Source of the DNA: Paramarasmius palmivorus
Taxonomy: Eukaryota > Basidiomycota > Agaricomycetes > Agaricales > Marasmiaceae
Length of the DNA: 64,000 nucleotides
Assembly (NCBI GenBank): GCA_037176845.1
Contig: JAYKXP010000044.1
Coordinates: forward strand, 248,001 to 312,000
Reading direction: 5' to 3'
A program made the position numbers and the translations under genes. A model generated the notes under the pieces. That model saw nothing but the letters and a program-made list of their open reading frames with translations. It was not told the DNA's origin and ran no database searches. Every line of letters begins with the position of its first letter. The first letter of the stretch is position 1. Of the stretch, positions 48,629 through 59,220 are shown in pieces.

Positions 48629-50351
48629 CTATGTCTTTCTCGGAGTAGGTAACATCAACGAACAAGCTGTCCCAGCCAACACCACACTCGCCATGACCGC
48701 ATACACCAAATAACCCCCGAGCAAACCCGAATGCAACGACAGTGCATATAAAGAAGATGCCACTGACGGTCCTAAACCTCTAAATCCAGATGCCCCGGCT
48801 TGCGCTAAACCATTAACTGCACCTAGAGTTCCAGGGGTGGCAGTTTCGACTATGAGGATTGATATTGAGGCTATTCGGGTTCATATTAGTTCCGTAGAAA
48901 TAGAGATAGCAAGGAACGCACTATACGCAGGATACATAAACGTCACACTCCCCAGCTGAACCACAATCGCTGCCCATATCCATCCTCGGCTCCACCCGTG
49001 CCGAACTAGAAGCTGCTCAACCATGAGCATACCGAAAGCCACTAAGAGGCTGGTGTAACACAATGTATACGTCCTCTTCGCGCCCAGTTTTTTTGGTAGA
49101 TCCTTGAGAAGGAATATCTGTATGAACGCGTTGATGAATGAAAACGACGCCATGATAGTGCCGATGGTGCGTGCTGAGAAGCCTAAACCGCCGAATACGG
49201 GGGAGGTGCTGTAAAGGAGAGGGATGAGAGCCGAGTAGGACATCTCGGAGAAGGTGAAGAGGAAGTAGTTGACGAGGGTGATGGTTAATGCGGGGTTGAG
49301 GAGTTTTGTTGAAGAGACTTTCGTAGGCGCGTCGTTTGAATCAGTTCCCAAGGCCGTATGTTGCGTAGATCCATAATTGGGTTCAGGCTCAGTAGAGCCG
49401 GGCGTGGAACCGAGAAGCGGTGCTGACTCTTCCTCTGCATTAACTTCGCGTTCTGCTTTTATGCTGGTCATCGAGGCTAACGTCTGTGAAACGCGATTGA
49501 GCTCCATTCCCGCTCAAGAAACCGTGAACTAACCTCTTTTAACCCAAAAAACGGGATGATGAACGTGATGAACGCGTACAACCCTGCAACAAAGCAAGGC
49601 AGGAAGTACGGGTAGTCGACGAAGAACTGCAGTTTGCCAAAGACGCTCGGCCAAGTTTTCGCAGGTTCAGCCAGGTATCCGCCTATCGTGGGCCTAGGAG
49701 GAAATGCTAGTCAGCGAAATCGTGCAAAACGTGCGAGAAAGTGGAAATGTACCCCAACGTGACTCCAAACGTCCACATTATAGGAATCATCGTAAACGCA
49801 CTCGCTCGGTTCGTGTCATCTGTGATTTCCGCCAGGACGGTTTTGGATACGCCTGCACGTCATCTCAGTAACCTATCAGGCTTGTAGAAAAGACTAAACG
49901 TACCGACGTTCCCGTTGAACACCCCCTGCGCGGCTCGGAAAACTACTAATGGCCAGAATGTCCTACTAAGCCCGAATCCTAGCATTGCAACGCCTAGACC
50001 CAGTGGTCCAAGGAGTAGGATGGGTCTGCGCCCGTATCGGTCGGCTGCTCGACCCCATTGGAAGACGAGAAGGGATTCAGATATGAAGAAGATGGATTCC
50101 TAAACTGACATTAGTCGGTGTGGAGCGGAAAGGAGAAAGAAACGCACGATGACCCCAGCGTAGTACCCAACTTTGGTCTCGTCACCGTTGGTTATCCCAG
50201 TACTTCGAACGAGTTGAGCAATGAAAGGATAGATAACGGTCGCGGTTATTGCTTCGGAGGATTGGATAAGCAGTGTTAGGGCGAGTTGGTATTTTGGGAG
50301 AGGTGTCGTTCGTGTTTGATTATGGGTTGTACTGGCATCTTCGGGATCCAT
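48629..50351 (-). CDS. MFS transporter (ZIF-like / multidrug-type)
   Basis: A multi-exon gene from ATG 50351 (MDPEDAS) to TAG 48629-48631. A TATA box at 50417-50423 supports this start over an in-frame ATG at 50447. The N-terminal half has ALTLLIQSSEAITATVIYPF and the MFS motif A (VFQWGRAADRYGRRPILLLG). Motif-like LSRTFWPLVVFRAAQGVFNG and VLAEITDDTNRASAF follow, then GPTIGGYLAEP. The long charged loop (about 70 residues with GSTPGSTEPEPNYGS) separates the two six-helix halves. The second half begins NPALTITLVNYFLFTFSEMS and ends GGYLVYAVMASVVLAGTACS. This type is found in plasma or vacuolar membranes and exports small molecules or metal chelates. Role with the P450s is possible but not shown. 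Confidence 0.85.
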
Positions 50352-50416
50352 TGAACAAGAGAAGGCACAGGAAGAAGGAAAGAAAGGAAAAAGATCCTTC
50401 TTATCATTGATTGGTG

Positions 50417-50423
50417 CTTTATA
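50417..50423 (-). promoter_or_regulatory. TATA box of the MFS gene
   Basis: TATAAAG on the minus strand, about 66 bp upstream of the chosen ATG and downstream of the alternative ATG. Confidence 0.55.
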
Positions 50424-51115
50424 AGAGTCCGTTGGGTGTTGAATCAATCATCGAAGCAGGAATGTCGCGATGTGCCGACAGGCCCGGGGTCCGAGTAACA
50501 GCACCGTTGTGCATTCCTCGGTGCATCCTCGAGATTGAGATGGGGATTCTTCACTTTCAGGAAAGCTGGGGAGCATGTACTTCGTTATCTTGCGTCGCGT
50601 TACAGTCTTGGCACTGGCGCGAGAACAGGACCAGTCGATGGTAAGAGGTGTCTTTCGATTCCCAGGCTAGCACGCCATTTGACATCCATATCTCGATGCT
50701 GAACGGCCGCTGGTGAGTTGATGGGTGATCAAGCCTAAGGCGTTAGGACTAGAATGGGTTCATAGACTAAGGTACGAATGTGGCATGTTTGAATCGAATA
50801 CAGTAGGGGGTACTGGAAGCGCGTGAGTCCGATGGTGTTTATAGTTTCGAAGGGACCTACCAAGGCAAATTTCTTCGCATTTCTCAAGCTTCGATAATAC
50901 TGCACTGGATCCAAAGGCACTAACCAAAGGTCATTATTTGAATAAGCGCGGTCAAAAGAATTCAAGCACGTACCAAGTCATCCATATTGAATAAAAGTCC
51001 ATCTAATATCACTCTCGCGATTACCAGGACCTCAATGTGCGACTCTCATAAGAAGTTCAAAAACGGGGAAAGAGTGACCTGGTAACAAGGAGCGAGAGCC
51101 GCATCTGTCCCGGTC
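50424..51115. other. intergenic, no gene seen
   Basis: It separates the divergent MFS gene and DUF6535 copy C. No frame with support. Confidence 0.5.
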
Positions 51116-51451
51116 CGCGTCTCTTCTCCTTTCTACCACGATGAAGACCTGTTTACCAATCGCATCTACATGTTCGACACAGTTCCTCATATGATTGCGC
51201 TCAAGTCATCTCGCGTTCCTCGAAGCGCCTCGGCATCTTGAGTGCATCCCTTCAGACATCAAACAATATTTCGCTGTCCGCATGTCGCCTGAGAATATCA
51301 TTCCAGTCTCCCAGGCGCCTCCAAACATTACACCTGTCCGGAACCTTCCATCCAACACACATGAGCTATGTATTCATGTACATCATATCTGCGGAAAGAG
51401 CTCCACTACAACCCCCACGAAGGACCCGACACTTCAAGTTTTTAAGCCAGA
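51116..51451 (+). promoter_or_regulatory. 5' leader of DUF6535 copy C
   Basis: It starts at a CGCGT-TCTTCTCCTTTC block that recurs before copy D (54435) and before an orphan leader (57950). It contains CCGGAACCTTCCATCCAAC at 51338-51356 and leads straight into ATG|GTGAG. The shared leader shows that promoter and gene were duplicated together. Confidence 0.6.
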
Positions 51452-54065
51452 ATGGTGAGCTGCAACTCGGAAAACTGGAGACCTTTGCTCACCCCGTTTA
51501 TCTATGACTAGCCGGAGAATCCACCAGAGGCAGTCACTGCAGAAGAAAAATCTGAACCAAAGAAGCCAACCGTCGATCAATCATTCGAGAAGTTGTTGAC
51601 TGTCGTAGCGAAGTACGATGAGGAACTAGCGAAGGGCTGGAGGGACGACATCGATACACTCCTCGTTTTTGTAAGGGCGCTCCCTATTCAAGCTGATAGA
51701 CTCTGACTTGCTGCATGACTTACAGGGTGGTCTTTTCTCTGCTGTCGTCACAGCCTTCCTCATCGAATCCTATCAGAAGCTTGAAGAAGACCCGGCAGAC
51801 AAAACTGTCATTCTACTCGAACAGCTGGTCTCGTCCCAGCGCAATGCATCCTATGTCCCCGATCCTATCCCACCGTTCCAGCCCAACGCTTCCACGATCC
51901 GCATCAACTGTTTTTGGTTGCTCAGCCTCATCTTCAGCCTCACCTCCGCTCTCTTTGGACTGTTGTGCAAACAGTGGATTCGGGAGTTCCAGCGAGAAAC
52001 ACCAACGCGAACACCAGCAGAGGCTTTAGCGCTTCGACAGCTGCGTCGAGATAGCTTTTACAGTTGGAAGGTCCCCGCTATCTTAGCGGCACTCCCAATT
52101 CTTCTCGAGATCGCGTTACTATTCTTTTTCGTTGGGATTCTAGACCTTTTATGGGGCCTACATAGGATCCCATTTGTCGTTTCGCTAGCCGCCATTGGGC
52201 TCAGCGCCGGGCTATATTTTGTCACCACACTCCTTCCTACGTTGACCATACCGAAGGATCAACAGTACAACATCGAATCGCGACAATTTGAACGATTATC
52301 ATACCAGTTCATCTGCCCATACAAGTCACCGCAGGCGTGGTTATTTTACCAGCTTGTGTACAAGATTCGTCAACTCATATACAAAGTCGTATACTCCCCC
52401 CCGGCTCACTGGTATCTATATTACATCTTCGCTTTCATTTTCTTTCCCCATAACAAGTTCCCGGCCTTGGATTGGCCTTCGTTCGATCTTCGAGTGCTCC
52501 GGGAGTATGACCAGCATGTCACAGCGTACGGGAAATCTCTATTCAGCCTGCAATTATACCAAATACGCGCTTTTGAATGGGCGGTCGAGATGTTCCGCGA
52601 CAGTCCAATGATGACGCCTCATCTCCAGAATGTAGTAGGAACCATACCGTCTTCTGTTGCAATTCCTGCCGTGCTTGGCCGTTGGGATCTCGCGTTATGG
52701 ACAGATACAATGAAGGTAGATGTTGATCTTGCCGATAGAGTTTTTCGAGGGCAGCACCCGTTCTTGGGACACTTGTCAGGACTCCGCTCTATTCCCAACC
52801 GGATCTGCCAACCCGAAGGCATCAGGTCCTTATTCCATTATCAGCTATTGATGACGGAGGAGTATCGCGAGGACCTTGGTAGCTTTCAAGCTGACCTTGA
52901 ACGGATGGGTTTGCAAAAAGCGAATTATCATTTCATCATTCCACTTGCGGTAGCGAACAGGTTTTGGACACACCAGAACCCTTCTATCCAAAAGAGGGGC
53001 CTATCACTCCTCCGGGACTACGAGGAGTCTTGGAGATCTTGCTCAAGTTTCGGGGATCATACTCCACACAATCTGGAGCGCCTGAATTTCGCGGAGGCCC
53101 TTGCGTTCTATATCAGTCATGCTGACCGCACTTCAATCCTGGTAACGAGTAAACGAGGCCAGGAGTTCGTTAGGTTCATACACCACGAGATCATCGCTCA
53201 AAAGATTTACCAGGAGTTTTTCTTTAGCGATGTTGAATGGTTGCAAGCTATCGAAAAGATACGAGAAGTAGGAAACTTACCTTCCGACTACTTCACACCA
53301 CTGCCTAAGGCCGATAGTCCACCACCTGATTTACTGCCGCTACCTCCAATCCGATACTCCCTGGATACCCAGCCGGATGAAGAATTCGATCACAGTAACG
53401 AGGTGCCAGGTTCCGAATACGAAGAAGAGCCATCCAATAGCGAAAAAGTACTTGACATTCGGACTGTTGGCGACCCTACAACCACAGAGAACAGGAAGGT
53501 CGAAGATGCAGGGAATCCATCTGTCCGAGGGAGAGGGCATACCATATCCCCAGAAGGCGATGGTTCTCCAGCCCAGGCCGAAACTCAAGCCGACGAGCGA
53601 GGTCTAGTCACCGGTGTAGGTGATCAAGATCAAGATACACCGAACCGAGTATTACTAGAAACCGTTGGTTCTCCTGGTTGGTCAATAGAGGCCGATGGTC
53701 ACAAACAAGCGCTTGGTACAGCTAAGGCAGGAGGTTCCGACGACTCGAATACATCCCAAACTCGAGCTCCTAGCAAGGAGCACACCAAATCCCTAGACGC
53801 TATGGAAGAGACCCCTGTTCATCTGGTCGGTGTGCAAGGTTTTGTCACGACGAGCAACCGAGAGCACGCAGAGGACAATCCCGGCGTTATGCAGCCACAA
53901 CGTCAGGTGTCGGACAATAGGCCTACGGAACCACCTCCCGCGACTGAAGAAGTCTCGGATCCACTACCAAACAGCCAGGAACCCGAAGATAATGTTGCAC
54001 CTACAATCCCAGAAGCTTCTTTGCCACCACATTCAGAAGAGGTGGAAGGCGTTGAGCAACGTTGA
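51452..54065 (+). CDS. DUF6535 four-helix membrane protein, copy C (shortened tail)
   Basis: Three exons: ATG 51452-51454, 51512-51670 and 51726-54065, about 833 residues. Domain order as in copy A: KYDEELAKGWRDDIDTLLVF, GGLFSAVVTAFLIESYQKLE, NCFWLLSLIFSLTSALFGLL, CKQWIREFQRE, PILLEIALLFFFVGILDLLW and IPFVVSLAAIGLSAGLYFVT. The helical middle region is well kept (ALDWPSFDLRVLREYDQHVT, FEWAVEMFRDSPMMTPHLQN). The acidic tail ends at TGA 54063-54065, in EEVEGVEQR. In copies A and D the same site reads on (GVEQHQ, DVERHQ) for about 40-60 more residues, and similarity continues past the stop in copy C, so this is a recent premature stop. The membrane part should still be made. Confidence 0.85.
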
Positions 54066-54434
54066 GGTTCTGGCTCAAGGATTGTCAGAGCTCTGAGTTC
54101 TGGAACTGTTGGTGCCGACGAGGTGCCAGATGCACTCAGTTGTAGGAGATGCCGATTCTGAATCTGGACAGGCTCTGGTTCCTGCTGCTGGTGAACATCG
54201 TGTAGAGAATGAGAAGTGATGACGGGGATAATATGCGAGGGGCTGTCGAGTTACCATTGTGATATACCTGGCAAGGTTGAGCGCTCAGGAGGGCTATATA
54301 GAGTAGGCTACTCTTCCTTTAGTTATTCGTTCGCTAGCACTACAAAAAATGAACATAGCGATACGAGTCCGAGTGCCTTGGAAGTTGGTGTAGAGGCCAT
54401 TTGTTAACCCTAACCCTAATAAACAACTCGAAGT
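54066..54434. other. 3' remnant of copy C tail and flank
   Basis: DNA downstream of the stop still resembles the tail of copy A (CAGAGCTCTGA, GTGCCAGAT). It is followed by the 3' flank GGTTGAGCGCTCAGGAGGGCTA (54270-54293), also found after copy D and after an orphan tail at 62.4 kb. Confidence 0.55.
54404..54419. repeat. interstitial telomere-like repeat
   Basis: TTAACCCTAACCCTAA holds two and a half CCCTAA units, the complement of the fungal telomere unit TTAGGG. It lies between DUF6535 copies C and D. Two units can arise by chance, but the position at a duplication boundary is notable. Confidence 0.55.
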
Positions 54435-54721
54435 ACGCGTCCTCTCTTTCCACCACCATGGAAGACCCCAACGTTCGACTATCTTCGAGCGCTCTCCACC
54501 CAATTGCATTCCCGAAAAGCATATCTTTCACACAGCTCTTCCTGTTTGCACCGATCTAAATGTTCCAATACAAGCGCCTCTTCGAACATCACACCTGTCC
54601 GGAACATTCCATGCAACACGCAGGCTGGGAAATATCTATACAAGTCACAAATAGAATGCTGTTAGAAGAACTCTACTTCAACCACCACCAAGGGCCCAAC
54701 TTCTTGAGCCTTTGAGCCAGA
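54435..54721 (+). promoter_or_regulatory. 5' leader of DUF6535 copy D
   Basis: It begins ACGCGTCCTCTCTTTCCACC, similar to the start of the copy C leader. It carries CCGGAACATTCCATGCAAC at 54599-54617 and ends in CCAGAATG|GTGAG. Confidence 0.6.
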
Positions 54722-57116
54722 ATGGTGAGTCGTACGAATCCTGAAAACTGAGGGTCTTTGTTCACTCTGCTTTTCTATAATCAGCCGGATAACCCACCAG
54801 ATACGATTGCTGGAGAAGGGGACGCCCAAACAAAGAGGCCAACCCTCGATGTATCATTCGAGAAGCTGCTACGTGAAGTAGCAAAGTTTGATGAAGAACA
54901 GGTCAAGGGCTGGAAGGAGGACATAGATACACTCCTGGTTTTCGTGAGTCCGTTTCTCCGTCCGGATGCACATACTCTAATATATACTTAAAAAGGCTGG
55001 TCTCTTTTCCGCTGTCGTCACAGCATTTCTCATTGAGGCATATCAACTACTTGAAGAAGACCCCGCAGATAAAACAGTCACCCTTCTCGAAACGCTGGTC
55101 TCACTTCAACAGTCGAATGGATCGCAGATTACGGCCACTACCCCGTTCACACCCGACGCATCCACAATCCGTATCAATTGCTTCTGGCTTTTGAGCCTCA
55201 TATTGAGCCTCACCTCCGCACTATTTGGGCTTCTGTGCAAACAGTGGATCCGAGAATATCAGCGAGAGCCGCCTACAAACACACCGGGAGAGGCTTTGGC
55301 CTTGCGGCAGCTTCGTCGAGACAGCTTTGAGAAGTGGGGTGTTCCAAACTTCTTATCAGCGCTCCCGATTCTTCTCGAGACCGCGTTACTGCTATTTTTT
55401 GCTGGTATCCTAGACCTTTTATGGGGTCTACATCGAATTCCATTCATCGTCTCGCTTATCGCCATCGGGCTCAGTGCTGGGCTATATTTCATCACCACAC
55501 TCCTCCCCACGGTGACGATACCAAAGGACTTCAGGACGGACATCTTCTCTGGGAACTTTGAACGGTTATCATACCAATTTGTTTGCCCGTACAAGTCACC
55601 CCAGGCATGGATGCTTTATCGATTTGTATGCAAAGTTCTTCGTCCCCTGTCCGAATTCTGGACGTTACCCGTCGATGACAAGCCTGTTCATGCTTTGCGT
55701 TACCACATCGAGTCACCGGCCTCGGATTGGTCATCGTTCGATCTTCGAGTGGTCAGGCAGTATGACCAACATGTCAAGGATAACAGTTGGAGCATCCTAT
55801 TTAGCCTACAAGTATATCAACTACGCGCTTTCGAGTGGGCTATCACAATGTTCCGCGACAGTCCGTTGATGGTACCGCATCTTCAGAATGTGCTGGAAAC
55901 GATGCCTCCTTCCGTTGCGATGTCTGCCGTGCTTGGACACTGGGATGTTGCGCTATGGTTCGACGTTCTGAAAAGGGATGTTGATGTTACTGCCAGAGAC
56001 CCTGTGGCCTTCCAGCAACGATATCCCGTCTTCAACTTTCCTCCTCTTCCCACGTCCCCCAAACCTGCGATTTGTCAATCAGAAAGAATCAGGTTCTTAT
56101 TCAAACACCAGTTACTGATGACATCGCAAGGTCACGATGACTTCCGTGCTGCTCTTGAACGAATGGGCGTGCAAACAACAGGTTTTCATTTCGTTATTCC
56201 GCTTTCAGTAACTGGAAGGTTGTGGGCACACCAAGACGCCGATGTCCAAAGGCGAAGTCTAGCACTTCTCCGACTTTACGAGGAGTCTTGGAAAGCGTGC
56301 TCAAGCGTCGAGAACGTCGATGATAATCGACACCTCTTTGAACGTATTGCTTTCATATCGGCTTTTGCGAGACACATCAAGGGCACCGATCGTACTTCAG
56401 TACTTATAACGAGTAAACAAGGCCAGGAGTTCATCCGGTTTATTCACAACCAGATCATCACCCAAGGTCTTTATCGCATCTCTTCAGTGCGCTCTGAATG
56501 GTCGAAAGTCATCATAGAGACACAAGAAGGAGGGAACTTACCTTCCGATTACTTCGCATCGCTCCCATATGAGAATCATCCACCATGCGATTCATCATCC
56601 CTACCTTCTATCCGATACTCCCTTGAACATCAGCCAGATGTCGAAGTTAACCAGGCGCAAGGTTCTCCGCACAATGGAGAGAAGTCCAGGAACGATGATG
56701 TACTCGATGTTCGGACTGTTGGCAACCCCACTACTGTGGAAGATAGAGCCGTCGACCCAGGGAGTTCATCTGCCCCAAGAAGAGGACATACCACAATGCT
56801 GTCAAGTGATGGTCCTTTGGTCGATTCAGATGTCATTAACGGCGACGAGAGGGGTCTAGGCATCAACTTAGGTGACGCTCGAAACCAGTATACACCATCC
56901 CAGGTATTACCGGAGATCGCTAGTTCTCCTAGTCGTCTAGTCGAGGCTGATGGTGACAAGCAGGGGCTCGGTTCAGCTCATGTTGAGCTGAACACCCAGG
57001 ATCCGGATATGCGAACCCGAGGAGATAACAACACAGTACATTTCGACAATCTGGATTCGAGGAACTCGGCCACCACTCGAGCTTCAGTACCTACCAAGAC
57101 CACGCCATATCCCTAG
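54722..57116 (+). CDS. DUF6535 four-helix membrane protein, copy D (frameshifted tail)
   Basis: Three exons: ATG 54722-54724, 54785-54943 and 54996-57116, about 760 residues. The domain is intact: KFDEEQVKGWKEDIDTLLVF, AGLFSAVVTAFLIEAYQLLE, INCFWLLSLILSLTSALFGL, CKQWIREYQREPPTNTPGEA, PILLETALLLFFAGILDLLW and IPFIVSLIAIGLSAGLYFIT. The middle region is kept. Near 57094-57101 one base is missing relative to copies A and C, which makes the frame run into TAG at 57114-57116. The correct frame picks up at once (H-x-x-S-L-D) and runs to 57496. The protein as encoded lacks the last 130 or so residues of the acidic tail. Whether the shift is real or an assembly error cannot be told here. Confidence 0.83.
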
Positions 57117-57496
57117 ATGCCATCGGTCCTGTTCATTCGGTTGGGATACATGATGTCCTAGATTTCGTGGCAACGGGCACCCAGGAATACGAAGTACAAT
57201 GCGCAGGAGATAGATCGAGCGTTTCACCACAAACCCAGGTCTCAGATAAGTGGCGTACGGGACAGACTCAACCAACCTTGGATCCACCACCAAACGGTCA
57301 GGATGATTCTGACGATGATCAACGTGCTACGATCCCGGAGGCTGTTGGTTCTTCATTCCATTCAGATGAAGGTAGAGACGTTGAGCGACATCAAGGTTCT
57401 GGTGGAGTTCAGGGCTTTGAAAGTGTTGATTCTGGATCTGAGAGGGCTTTGGTTTCTACTGCTAGGGAACATGGGCTTCTGAGTGGTGCAGAGTGA
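57095..57496 (+). pseudogene. frameshifted C-terminal tail of DUF6535 copy D
   Basis: Open in the next frame for about 130 codons after the shift: ISLDAI, then ATGTQEYEVQCAGDRSSVSP and SDEGRDVERHQGSGG, ending at TGA 57494-57496. It aligns with the tail of copy A in order and spacing, so it was coding until recently. Confidence 0.65.
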
Positions 57497-57949
57497 GGTG
57501 GCGAGGGGGGACATGGGTGAGGGGTTTTGGGTTTCTGTCGAATACTAGTGTGCGTTGTACGGCTAGGTTGAGCGCTTAGGAGGACTAACTGCTTTGGCAG
57601 AGCATATTGGCATCGGACACTCCTCTCTGTGCGGTTGCACCGGTGAGGCTATGATTAGCAACTTCACATCACGCACTATGGTATCCTGCGCTGTCAGTGT
57701 CTAGAATCGGCAGCGACAACGATTGGGATGTCCAAGAGTAGTGTAGCGAAAGAGATTCAATAGCTTTGCCAGCTACGGGGCTTCTACGAATTGCTCGTAG
57801 GTATACACCATTCCTCGATCCACCTTCACTGTACGTATCTCGAGTGGTAATAGGGAAGCTGTTCAACAGCGAATTCGCTTGAATTGGGGACGTTTTTCGT
57901 ATTAGACCAGACTATCCACTGTTCTTGGCCGTGAAACCGACGTCTTGAC
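57497..57949. other. 3' flank of copy D
   Basis: It contains GGTTGAGCGCTTAGGAGGACTA (57566-57588), matching the flank after copy C, and a GGCATCGGACAC block (57610-57621) repeated near 62.42 kb. No gene seen. Confidence 0.5.
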
Positions 57950-58300
57950 CCGCGTGTCTTCTCCTTTCCATCACGATTCCAAATGGAGGCCTGTTCCACA
58001 ACACATTCAATGTTTGACTACAACTACTGCGCTCTGAGCCGTCATAGAGGGCAACCATCTATGTGTATGTAGCTCACCTCTATTACTTTGCTATCCGAAC
58101 ATCATCACCCGCTCGAGATCTCTATCGCACATTACTGATGTACACATTACAGCTTCTTTACACTTCGCCTGCATCGACCAAGAACTACCAACTGCTCGAG
58201 TTTACCGTGACTTAGGGCTAAATGGTGAGGCATAAAATCGAAAACGCGAACTGTACCATGTCGGTGACTCGATCGTCAGCATTCGATCTTGTCTAGCCGC
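57950..58300 (+). pseudogene. orphan DUF6535 5' leader and start (body lost)
   Basis: CGCGTGTCTTCTCCTTTCC at 57951 onward matches the leaders of copies C and D. It is followed by AAATG|GTGAGG (ATG 58222-58224), the array's split start. After the donor there is a TCTAG|CCGCTCAG that fits the usual acceptor and first codons of exon 2 (CCG GA(T/G/A)). Similarity then ends near 58300. No membrane helices follow on this strand. This is the 5' stump of another copy. Confidence 0.5.
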
Positions 58301-58501
58301 TCAGAAACGCTTTCACAATGTTGTCATTGTCATTCATCAACGCCTCAACGTCCTTCATACTTTCTCTCCTTGACCTTCTCGCCCTTCCTCCGCAACGCTA
58401 GGAACTACAGCCAACGATCCTGTTTCAATACCCAGACATCATCACCCTGGGTGTATCCGCCACTTTCTCTTGCATCTTCAACAGCAGTTCTTCATCGACA
58501 G

Positions 58502-59220
58502 TCAGAGTTTCGAAGCCTTTGTCCCTCGGTCTGGAACCGCGATATTACTCGACACCTTCAGCCTCGTCCGAATACGATGCCGAAGGGCCACTGGCTGCCA
58601 TATCCCTTGGGATTGCCAATGAATGTCGTTTGGGTGCAGGATATACGTTATGATGACCAGTAGCGTGCGACGGTGCCAGATTCGAGGTTTGCTCGTTGAT
58701 GTAGTGAGCGGAAGGATCTGGGAGCAATACGGGCTCTTCATCCGACGATTGAACTTCGCCAAGGTGAGCTACGGGTTGTACATCTTGACTCCGGAAACCA
58801 GGTGTTGTTGTAGTAGTTGGCGATGGCTGGTAGCTGCTACGAACATTCATCGGATCATGCGTGCGGTACCAGCATACTCCTCTGGGAATACGACATGGCT
58901 TTCGTCAAGCTTTCGAGTTCGAGCCACCGCCAGGTTCTCCGAATCGACATTGGCCTTTCCTGGCGATTGTGGCTTCTCATCATGATCTCGAGTAGCTGAG
59001 CCGAGCTTCCGCTCGTCACCACGAACGTCGACAGTACGGTTTGTGGAAGGTATAGCGGTTATTGAACAGCCCGAATTACATTCGGCATCCGTGTTTTCGA
59101 GTGACTGGTATTGGGTACAAGGAACCGAACCAGGCCCATCGTCCAAATGAGCCGAAGGTCCACCGACTCCTGGCGATGTGGTAGGCCCCGACGAGCTCCC
59201 GAATGGATTGTCCACGTTGC
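58502..59220 (-). pseudogene. broken C-terminal tail of DUF6535 copy E
   Basis: Frames 59215-58847 and 58850-58545 on the minus strand carry tail-like segments (DNPFGSSSGPTTSPGVGG, VRGDERKLGS, SASYSDEAEGVE). They match copies A and D in order but sit in frames different from the main reading frame of copy E. At least one frameshift near 59210-59220 and a stop after EGVE separate them. Confidence 0.55.
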
